This document shows positions 8,047 to 14,886 of a stretch of DNA of 45,475 nt, one piece after another. The number at the start of each line of letters is the position of its first letter. The stretch's first letter is position 1. The position numbers were made by a program, and so were the translations under genes. The DNA comes from Pseudomonadota bacterium. Lineage in GTDB: Bacteria > Myxococcota_A > Polyangia > Polyangiales > Polyangiaceae. The stretch is taken from contig JAEYWK010000065.1 in the NCBI GenBank assembly GCA_023431345.1, forward strand, positions 1 through 45,475, read 5' to 3'. The notes beneath the pieces were generated by a model. That model was not told the DNA's origin and did not search any database. It worked only from the letters and a program-made list of their open reading frames with translations.

Positions 8047-9213
8047 TCAGCTGGGAGAAGCGGCGAGCAGCGCGCGCGCCACCGCCACGGCTCCCGCCAG
8101 GCGCTCTCCGGCCCGACCGATAGCCCACGGCGGGCTCACGCTAGCGCCGAGAGCCTCCGCGCACGCCCTGACCTCCCCCGTGCTCCGCCGCAGCTGCCGG
8201 CGGGCCAGGCTGCGCAGATCCACCAGCGCGGGCAGCATGACGCCCTCGGCGTTCAGGCGCTCAGCCGCGTAGAAGCCCCAGCCCAGCAGCAGATCCGTGT
8301 CGCGACAGAAGGCGCTCCAGCGCGCGCTGAACGACGCGAACGATTCGCCGTGGATGACGCGCTCTGGCGCCACTCTCGCGTGGGCCTCGAACGACGGCGA
8401 GAGCTCCCGGCGCGGGGCGAGCAGCGCCTCGAAGCGCTCACCGGTGCTGAGGCGCTCGGCGACCCAGTGCAGCACCTCCGCGTCGCCGCCGAGCGCGCTG
8501 CCCTTGGGCCAGGCGTTGGCCTCTCCGTAGTACGCGACCAAATCCGGCTCACGCTCACGCAGGAGCTTCGGCAAGCGCGGCTTGCGCGGACGATTCCGGT
8601 AGGCGAGGTGGCGGTGCGAGCCGCGCTGCTCGGCGTAGCGGAGCTGGTGGTCGACCATGGCCTCGAACGGCGCGAGCAGGGCGTGGCGGTCGAAGCCGCG
8701 CGGCTCCAGCACGGAGAGAGCCTCCCCGATGGCCTCGATCGTCGAGACGCAGTGCAGGGCCGGCTCGCGCCGGATCCGATAGCGGCTGGGCGCGCTCGGC
8801 GAGAGGGAGTAGCGAGGCAGCCGCGCGAGCTCGGGGTTGTTCTGCAGCAACTTCTTGGCCTGCCACCAAGTGCCGTCGAGCACGACCAGCGTGCACGGGC
8901 CGGGCGGGGGCTCGCGACTCAAATCGCGCGCGTCTTCGCCTGGATAGAGCAAGATGGCCGGCGCCTCGGGATCGCTCAAGCGCGCGCGCAGACGAGGAGC
9001 GTCGTCGAGCTTGATGCCGACGTGGAGCTCGGCCCGCTCGAGCTGTAGCTCTGCCAGCCGCGCGGTGTTGATGGCCACGTCGCTCTCGCGGGGGTGCTGC
9101 AAGATCACCACGCGCGTAGTCGTGCCCAGGCGCTGAATGGAAGCGCACAGGCACACGACCGTCGGCCGCGAACAGGCGGCGCAGACGGAGCGGGCATTGA
9201 CTTCTTGCGGCAT
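8047..9213 (-). CDS. DTW-domain tRNA aminocarboxypropyltransferase-like protein with C-terminal exonuclease-like domain
   Basis: Residues 1 to about 215 of 388 match DTW proteins (TapT family, which transfer aminocarboxypropyl groups from SAM to tRNA uridine). Zinc-type cysteines at 11, 14, 21 and 23 are followed by ILQHPRE, and the D-x-T-W motif DGTWW lies at 113-117 in VVLDGTWWQAKKL. From about residue 225 a second domain resembles the DEDDh exonuclease fold: strands as in EVLHWVAERLSTGERFEALL, a P...GESFASFSARWSAF segment, DTDLLLGWGFY and LVDLRSLARR. Key acidic positions look lost (Y-G-E in place of D-x-E, and no Asp in GWGFYAAERL), so this half may be inactive. The ATG at 9213 gives a compact N terminus. 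A GTG seven codons upstream is possible. Confidence 0.78.
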   Translation of the reverse strand: MPQEVNARSVCAACSRPTVVCLCASIQRLGTTTRVVILQHPRESDVAINTARLAELQLERAELHVGIKLDDAPRLRARLSDPEAPAILLYPGEDARDLSREPPPGPCTLVVLDGTWWQAKKLLQNNPELARLPRYSLSPSAPSRYRIRREPALHCVSTIEAIGEALSVLEPRGFDRHALLAPFEAMVDHQLRYAEQRGSHRHLAYRNRPRKPRLPKLLREREPDLVAYYGEANAWPKGSALGGDAEVLHWVAERLSTGERFEALLAPRRELSPSFEAHARVAPERVIHGESFASFSARWSAFCRDTDLLLGWGFYAAERLNAEGVMLPALVDLRSLARRQLRRSTGEVRACAEALGASVSPPWAIGRAGERLAGAVAVARALLAASPS

Positions 9214-9288
9214 CGCTTGGCGCCGCCCTAGCACGACCGGAGCCGCGGGCGAGCGGGGCGCGCAAAAATCCTGACCGTCGCCGGTGCT

Positions 9289-9876
9289 TCAGTCGGCGCA
9301 GCGGGTCGAGATCGCCACCCGGGCGCCGTCGAGCTCGAGCTCCAGCGAGAGCCGGCTCTCGTGCGCGATGCGCACGATGCCGAGCATCGGCGCGGGCTGC
9401 CCGTCGCTGCCGAAGCGGCTCATCTCTCGGTTGAACGCGGCCTCGGCGTCCTCCCTCACTCGCGCCAGCTGTTCGCGCAGGCGCGCCACGTCGCTCGGCT
9501 CCGCGGAGCTCTCGACGCGCAGCCAGGCGCCGCCTTCGAGCCGGCCGAGCTGGAAGCGAACCTCGTCCCCGCGCCCGTAGCGAAGCGCGTTGGCGTAAAG
9601 CTCGTAGATCGCGACGTTCAAGCGCTCGGCCACGCGAGGCGCGAACACGCGCGTGCAGTAGGCCGAAAGGTAGGCGTAGGTGGGCTCGAGCAGCGACTCG
9701 TCCGCGGGCGCGCCGATCGAAATCGAAGGGGGAGCAGCGGCCCCGAGCGCGGCCGGGTCCAGCGGCTCGTGCCGTTGGGCGCGCGTCTGCACGCCCGACA
9801 TGCGGCGCTGGGGATCGCTCGCTACGGCTGCGTCGAGAAGATCTTTGTTGTCGCGTGCCCTGTGGTTCAAGCTCAT
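9289..9876 (-). CDS. HATPase-fold protein (SiaB/DUF6272-like)
   Basis: The predicted 195-residue protein has a GHKL/HATPase-like fold. The N-box-like helix VAIYELYANALRYG is clear, but the usual ATP-lid DxGxG motif is absent. In its place is VESSAEPSDVARLREQLARV, and the end carries LGIVRIAHES. This arrangement resembles SiaB-like/DUF6272 proteins rather than classical anti-sigma factors. The start at 9876 (MSLNHRARDN) is the best compromise. The frame stays open for 93 codons upstream, but that part is Arg/Pro-rich with no domain. It lies between a Ser/Thr kinase gene upstream and the DTW gene downstream on the same strand, so a signalling role with the kinase is possible. Confidence 0.55.
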   Translation of the reverse strand: MSLNHRARDNKDLLDAAVASDPQRRMSGVQTRAQRHEPLDPAALGAAAPPSISIGAPADESLLEPTYAYLSAYCTRVFAPRVAERLNVAIYELYANALRYGRGDEVRFQLGRLEGGAWLRVESSAEPSDVARLREQLARVREDAEAAFNREMSRFGSDGQPAPMLGIVRIAHESRLSLELELDGARVAISTRCAD

Positions 9877-9889
9877 CCCCGGCTCTCGA

Positions 9890-9911
9890 AGGGCACCTTC
9901 CGTGGTGCCCT
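9890..9911. repeat. Inverted repeat before the HATPase gene
   Basis: AGGGCACC (9890-9897) and GGTGCCCT (9904-9911) form a perfect 8-bp stem with a 6-nt loop, 14 bp upstream of the proposed start at 9876. It could be an mRNA leader hairpin or an operator; its role is unknown. Confidence 0.45.
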
Positions 9912-10029
9912 GAACGGCCTCGTCGCTTGCGAACGGACGGCTACGCCCCGTCTTGAGGGGCGTGCGTCCGGGCAGCGTAGAAAAGGCGTGTTCCGTTTCG
10001 AGACGCGCGAGAAATAACCCCGAGCGCCA

Positions 10030-10058
10030 GGGCCCGCGAACTGGCATTTCGCGTGCCC
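10030..10058 (-). terminator. Hairpin after the kinase gene
   Basis: Positions 10030-10040 pair with 10048-10058 (11-bp stem, one mismatch, 7-nt loop), directly downstream of the kinase stop codon on the minus strand. No T run follows, so it may only slow or partly stop transcription. Confidence 0.4.
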
Positions 10059-10060
10059 GT

Positions 10061-11398
10061 TCAGAGCCCGCGGCGTACCCCCGCTTCTCGGATCGTTTGC
10101 TCCAAATCGCGGAAACGTTGGGCGAGGGCGCGCACGAGCGCACCCGTCCAGCCATCTGCCCCCAGGCCTTGGGTCAGCGTGCGCTTGTCGAGCACGAGCA
10201 CGGTCACGTTGTCTTCCGCCTCGATCGTGGCGGCGCGCGGCTCTTCCAGCAGCAGCGCCACCTCACCGAATACGTCCCCGGCCGTCATCGTGCCGATCAG
10301 CTCTTGCTGGCTGCCCACGCGACGCAGCACCTTACAGGTGCCGCTCACGATCATGTACGCGGCGTCGCCCACGTCACCCTCGCGGATGATGACGCTGCCG
10401 GGCGGGAACACGCGCCGCGGTAGGTGCAGACCACCGCGCAAGAAGTGGCGAACGTCGTTCTGCAGCTCGACGACGGACTGGTAGCGATCATTCGGGTTCG
10501 GGGCGACCGCCTTCTCGACGATGCTGCGGATACGCTTCGAGACGCCGATGCCCATGCACGCGACGTCGATCGGCACGACCTCCCCCGCTCGCGCACGCTC
10601 GAGCACGCTGTCGACGTCACGCGCGTCGCCGTAAGGCAGCTTGCCGCTGACGAGCTCGTACAGAATGGCGCCCAGGCCGAACACGTCGCTGCGCTCGTCC
10701 ATCTCGAGCGGGTTACCGCGCGCCTGCTCGGGCGCCATGTGCGTGGGCGTGCCGACTGGGCCGGGCGCTTCCATCTGTGCTCGCGAGCCGGAAGCGGGGC
10801 GAGTGCGGGTGAGCCGCGCGAGCCCCCAATCCATCAAGTAGGTTTGCCCGAAGCCGGCCACCATCACGTTTTCGGGCTTGAGGTCCCGATGGATCACGCC
10901 GCGATGATGTGCGTACGCCACGGCGTCACACACCTTCAGGAAGATTTCGAGCCCGTCTTCGAGCCGCGAGGTGCTGCCGGGCGCCCGAAACGGATCGCGC
11001 AGCCAATCGTCGAAGTTCACGCCATGCACGAGCTTCATCGTGAAGTAGGGCACGCCTTCCGGCGAGAGCTGAAGCTCGTGCACCGGTACGATGTTCGGGT
11101 GCTCGAGCTGCCCCGTCATCTGCGCCTCGGCGATGAAGCCATCGCGGTACATCGGCACCTTGGCCAGCTCGCGATCGAGGCGCTTGAGCGCCACGTGGCG
11201 CAGCAAGTTGCGGTCGGTAGCGGGATGGATGCGGCCCATGCCGCCGCGGCCAATCTCCCTGAACAGGCGCAGGTGCTCAGGCGTGGGAACCGACTCGCGC
11301 TCGACCTCCCCGGGGCTGATCCCGTGCTCACCGCCGACGGGGATGCTCTCGATGACGTAGACCGGCTCAGCCGGGTCTCTGGTGTCCTTGTCGCTCAA
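10061..11398 (-). CDS. Ser/Thr protein kinase fused to a cyclic-nucleotide-binding domain
   Basis: The 445-residue cytoplasmic protein has an N-terminal Hanks-type kinase domain and a C-terminal CNB domain, with no membrane segment. Kinase landmarks are the glycine loop GRGGMG (50-55), ATP lysine K72, helix-C glutamate E91, HRDLKPEN (170-177), DWG in place of DFG (190-192) and APE (222-224). The catalytic residues look intact. The CNB domain spans about 328-420, with the phosphate-binding cassette FGEVALLLEEPRAAT at 377-391. The natural inference is a kinase whose activity responds to cAMP or cGMP. It is divergent from the scramblase-like gene across a 238-bp promoter region (11399-11636) in which no convincing promoter could be picked out. 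Confidence 0.9.
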   Translation of the reverse strand: MSDKDTRDPAEPVYVIESIPVGGEHGISPGEVERESVPTPEHLRLFREIGRGGMGRIHPATDRNLLRHVALKRLDRELAKVPMYRDGFIAEAQMTGQLEHPNIVPVHELQLSPEGVPYFTMKLVHGVNFDDWLRDPFRAPGSTSRLEDGLEIFLKVCDAVAYAHHRGVIHRDLKPENVMVAGFGQTYLMDWGLARLTRTRPASGSRAQMEAPGPVGTPTHMAPEQARGNPLEMDERSDVFGLGAILYELVSGKLPYGDARDVDSVLERARAGEVVPIDVACMGIGVSKRIRSIVEKAVAPNPNDRYQSVVELQNDVRHFLRGGLHLPRRVFPPGSVIIREGDVGDAAYMIVSGTCKVLRRVGSQQELIGTMTAGDVFGEVALLLEEPRAATIEAEDNVTVLVLDKRTLTQGLGADGWTGALVRALAQRFRDLEQTIREAGVRRGL

Positions 11399-11636
11399 GC
11401 GCTAACTCCCATGGCAGCTTCGGACGCTATCACAGCGCTCCGCCCAAGCGCGCCGGGTGGCGGCCCCGCGCTCACCCTGGCCAGCGGGGGAATATCCCAT
11501 CATCTCGATAACTTAACTACAAGAGCCAACGACCACCCCAGGGCCCTGCCCGTGGCCTCGCCCTCACGCCGCTGCTCGGGTGCCAGGCGCGGATTGTACG
11601 ATCGCGAGGCGCGCCGGTCGTGTAAGGCTCGGGGCC

Positions 11637-12254
11637 ATGTCGGAAATGCTCGCCATCGTGCAGCAGTCGAGTGAGCTGATGATCGTGCAACGCCGCGAGC
11701 TGGCGGAGCTGTTCGGGTTCGAGACGCGTAACAAATACTCGCTCGAGGTGAACGGCGCCCCCTTCGCCTTCGCGGCCGAGCAAGGCAAAGGCGGGCTGGC
11801 CTTCCTGGCCCGCATGTTCATGGGCCATTGGCGCACCTTCGAGATTCACTTCTTCGATAACGCGCGGCAGCTCGTGCTGCGCGCAGTGCATCCGTTCCGG
11901 TTCTTCTTCCAGCGCCTCGAGGTGTTCACGGCCGACGGACGGCAGCTGGGCGCCATTCAACAGCGCTGGGCGTTCTTCTCGAAGAAGTTCGACGTCACTG
12001 ACCCTTCGGGGCGGCTGCTGCTCAGCGTCTCGTCACCCTTTTGGAGGCTGTGGACCTTCGCGTTCGTGCGCGAGGGCCGAGAGCTGGCGCGCGTCGAGAA
12101 GAAGTGGGGCGGCATGCTGCGTGAGGCGTTCACCGACGCCGACCGCTTCCGCGTCGCCTTCGAATCACCCGAGCTCAGCCTGGAAGAGCGCTCACTGGTG
12201 CTAGCCGCTGGCATCTTCATCGACCTGCAGTATTTCGAGAAGAAGGCGAGCTAG
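11637..12254 (+). CDS. Phospholipid scramblase-related protein
   Basis: The 205-residue protein matches the bacterial phospholipid scramblase/LURP-one (Tubby-like) family. It consists of repeated beta strands such as LMIVQRRELAELFGFETRNKYSL, TFEIHFFDNARQLVL, HPFRFFFQRLEVF and SKKFDVTDPSGRLLL, ending with a short hydrophobic helix (LAAGIFIDLQYF) typical of this fold. No enzymatic activity can be assigned. Bacterial members have been linked to membrane binding, but their role is open. The ATG at 11637 is preferred over an in-frame ATG at 11580, because the extra 19 residues are Arg-rich and match nothing. Confidence 0.8.
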   Translation: MSEMLAIVQQSSELMIVQRRELAELFGFETRNKYSLEVNGAPFAFAAEQGKGGLAFLARMFMGHWRTFEIHFFDNARQLVLRAVHPFRFFFQRLEVFTADGRQLGAIQQRWAFFSKKFDVTDPSGRLLLSVSSPFWRLWTFAFVREGRELARVEKKWGGMLREAFTDADRFRVAFESPELSLEERSLVLAAGIFIDLQYFEKKAS

Positions 12255-12292
12255 CGCGACGACCGGTTTGCTGGGGCAACGAAGCTCACGAG

Positions 12293-13750
12293 CTAGCACC
12301 GAACAGACGGCAGGGCGCGCGCCAGCCGCTCGACGGCGGTCCGGATCTCTTCGGGGGTATGCGGGGCGAAGCCGAGCCTCAAGAACGGCGCTTCGCGTCC
12401 ATCGAAGCGAAAACGCCGCGCAGGGTGCACCAGCACCATGCGGGCGAGCGCGCGCTCGGCCCAGGCGTCGCTCGACACGCCGGCCGCCTCGATGCGAGCC
12501 CACAGCGACATGCCGCCCCCCGGCACGCGAAACGACAGGGCGCCGCCGAGGAGTCGCCCGAGCTCGTCGACCAGCGCGTCACGACGCGCCTCGTACTCGC
12601 GCCGCACCCGCCGCACGTGCCGACCGAGCCAGTCATCTTCGATCAGCTCCGAGAGCGCGCGCTCGACGACGTGGTCGCCCGAGCGGTCGATGAACAGGCG
12701 CACCGCCGCCGCGCGCTCCAAGATCTCGGGTCGGGCCGCGACGTAGCCCAGGCGCACGCCGGGCGCGAACACCTTGGAGAGCGTGCCCACGTAGGCGACG
12801 ACGTCGGCATCGACGCTGGCGAGCGGCAGCACCGCGCGGCCGTCGTAGTGGTGCTCGTGGTCGTAGTCGTCTTCGATGATCACGAAGCGGTGCCGGCGCG
12901 CCAGCGCGAGCAGCGCGAGCCGCCTCGGAGCGCTCAGCGTGACCGTGGTCGGGTACTGATGGTGCGGCGTCACGTAGACGGCGGCCACGCGCTCGCGCTC
13001 GAGCAGCTCGGACAGCCCGTCGAGGCACAAACCGCCTTCATCTACGGGCAGCGGCACCACGCGCGCCCCCGCGAGCTCGAGCGATTCCCAGCAGGGCCGG
13101 TAGCCGACGGCTTCTACCGCGATCACGCTGCCCGGCGTCCACAGCGCGCGCCCGAGCAAGAACAGCGCCATCTGACTGCCGCGCGTGATCAAGAGGCTGT
13201 CGGCGTCGACGGGCACGCTGCGCGTATCGCGCAGCATCGCCGCGAGCACCTGGCGCAGCCGTGGGTCGCCCCAGGCGGAGCCGTACTGCAAGAGCTCGGG
13301 CGCTCGAGCGAGCGCGCGCCGGTACGCGCGAGCGAGCTCGGTCGTCGGCACCAGGCGGTAGTCGGGCGTGCCGCCAACGAGCTGCAGCACGTCACCGCCG
13401 ATCTCGGGGAAGGCGTCGAGCGGAGCCGGGGGCGGCAAGCTCAGCGCCAGCCGACGCTTCGGCGCAGGCCGATTCGAGACGCGCGGCTCGGGGAACGTGC
13501 TCGACACGAAGGTGCCGCGACGCGGATCCGTCGCCACCCAGCCTTGGGCCGTCAGCTCGGCGAGCGCGGCCAACGCCGTGTTGCGGTGCACACCGAGCGT
13601 GTGGGCGAGCGCGCGGCTGCCTGGCAAGCGCGCCCCCGGGCGCAGCACCCCGGCGCGAATATCGCCCGCCACATCCCTGGCGATTTGTAGGAAAAGCGGC
13701 ACGTCGGCGGCCCTGTCGGGGGCGCGAGGGGCGTAAGCAGCGCGAGCCAT
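12293..13750 (-). CDS. MocR/PdxR-family regulator (GntR HTH plus aminotransferase-like domain)
   Basis: The 485-residue protein has an N-terminal GntR winged helix (residues about 17-80, PLFLQIARDVAGDIRAG...LPGSRALAHTLGVHRNT). A fold-type I aminotransferase-like domain follows, with EDDYD at 293-297 and the PLP lysine K326 in VGTLSKVFAPGVRLGY. MocR proteins sense PLP or amines and control nearby pyridoxal or amine metabolism genes. It is divergent from an FMN-binding/GNAT fusion gene, a frequent pairing for this family, and so is probably its regulator. An inverted repeat in the 68-bp gap is a candidate binding site. Confidence 0.9.
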   Translation of the reverse strand: MARAAYAPRAPDRAADVPLFLQIARDVAGDIRAGVLRPGARLPGSRALAHTLGVHRNTALAALAELTAQGWVATDPRRGTFVSSTFPEPRVSNRPAPKRRLALSLPPPAPLDAFPEIGGDVLQLVGGTPDYRLVPTTELARAYRRALARAPELLQYGSAWGDPRLRQVLAAMLRDTRSVPVDADSLLITRGSQMALFLLGRALWTPGSVIAVEAVGYRPCWESLELAGARVVPLPVDEGGLCLDGLSELLERERVAAVYVTPHHQYPTTVTLSAPRRLALLALARRHRFVIIEDDYDHEHHYDGRAVLPLASVDADVVAYVGTLSKVFAPGVRLGYVAARPEILERAAAVRLFIDRSGDHVVERALSELIEDDWLGRHVRRVRREYEARRDALVDELGRLLGGALSFRVPGGGMSLWARIEAAGVSSDAWAERALARMVLVHPARRFRFDGREAPFLRLGFAPHTPEEIRTAVERLARALPSVRC

Positions 13751-13795
13751 CTGGTCTACCCAATTTAAGCGATCTGGATCTTTTTACCAGACCAG
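13751..13795. promoter_or_regulatory. Inverted repeat, candidate MocR operator
   Basis: CTGGTCT at 13751-13757 is repeated inverted as AGACCAG at 13789-13795. A related CTGG lies at 13774-13777, and a T5 tract at 13781-13785. It fills most of the divergent gap between the MocR regulator and the FMN/GNAT gene. Binding is inferred from position and symmetry only. Confidence 0.5.
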
Positions 13796-13818
13796 GCAAG
13801 CGCCATGCTTTCGGCACC

Positions 13819-14886
13819 ATGCGACGACTCGAATTCGCCATGACCGAAGCGCACGCCCGAGCGTTCCTGCGCCAAGCGGAGGTGCTGCACTTGGCGCTGA
13901 CCCGAGCCGACGGCTCCCCCGTTCTGCGTACTCTCAACGCGGCCGTGACGGACGACTGGCTGCTGTTCCACGGCGCGCCGGCAGGGGAAAAGGCCAGCTG
14001 CATCGGGCGCCTCGCGGTCGTGCAAGCGGAGGAGACGATCGCTTCCATACCCAGCTATTTCAGCGATCCCGAGCGCGCCTGCCCCGCGACGACGTTCTTC
14101 CGCAGCGTGCAGGTGCACGGCACGCTCGAGCGCATCACGGATCCGGCGCAGAAAGCGGACGCGCTCCAGCGCATCATGCAGCGCTACCAGCCCGAAGGGG
14201 GCCACGTGCCCCTACGCTTCGACGACCCGCTCTACGCCAACGCGGTGCGCGGCGTGCTGGTGCTCGGGGTGCGGATTCAGAGCATCACGGGCAAAGCCAA
14301 GCTCGGCCAGAACAAGGCACCGGAAGCGGCGGCGGAGCTGATGCAGAAGTTGTGGCAGCGCGGCGCCCCCGGCGACGCCCGCGCCATCGCCTTGATGTTC
14401 GAGCACCACCCCGAAGCGGCGCGTCCGCGCGCATTTCGCGGCCCTGCCGGCACCTGGCTCTACCCTTGGCTCGACGCGGCCGACGCCGACGCCGCGGCCA
14501 GCTTGCTCGCCGACCAGTATTGGACGCGCGGCGTGCCTCGGGCGGATTTGGCGCGAGCGCAGCTCGGCTCGAGCGTTTGGATCGGCGCGCGCGACTCCGC
14601 GGGAACGCTGGTGGCCACCGCCCGCGCGAACAGCGACGGCGTGCGCCATGGCTACGTCGCCGACGTCGTGGTGACGCCAGCGTATCGCGGCCGAGGCGTG
14701 GGCGAAGCGCTCGTCAAGCTGCTGCTGGACCACCCGCTGCTGCGCCACGTCGCGATGGTGCGCCTCGCGACCTCCGACGCGAGCGGCTTTTACCAGCGCT
14801 TCGGCTTCGAGCCCGAGGAAGAGGTGCGCTTCGATTTTCCGCTCGAGCGGCTCGTCCTACGACGCGGCCGCTACTTGCGAAAATGA
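13819..14886 (+). CDS. FMN-binding PNPOx-like domain fused to GNAT acetyltransferase
   Basis: The 355-residue protein has an N-terminal pyridoxamine-phosphate-oxidase-like FMN-binding barrel (residues about 10-190, VLHLALTRADGSPVLRTLNA, WLLFHGAPAGEKASCI). A C-terminal GNAT domain follows, with acetyl-CoA loop VTPAYRGRGVGEAL (about 285-298) and the FYQRFGFEPEEE ending. Such fusions are annotated in many genomes next to MocR regulators, and the natural substrate is not known. The ATG at 13819 follows the operator region and yields a clean domain start. Its last 16 bp overlap the tail of tex on the other strand. Confidence 0.85.
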   Translation: MRRLEFAMTEAHARAFLRQAEVLHLALTRADGSPVLRTLNAAVTDDWLLFHGAPAGEKASCIGRLAVVQAEETIASIPSYFSDPERACPATTFFRSVQVHGTLERITDPAQKADALQRIMQRYQPEGGHVPLRFDDPLYANAVRGVLVLGVRIQSITGKAKLGQNKAPEAAAELMQKLWQRGAPGDARAIALMFEHHPEAARPRAFRGPAGTWLYPWLDAADADAAASLLADQYWTRGVPRADLARAQLGSSVWIGARDSAGTLVATARANSDGVRHGYVADVVVTPAYRGRGVGEALVKLLLDHPLLRHVAMVRLATSDASGFYQRFGFEPEEEVRFDFPLERLVLRRGRYLRK

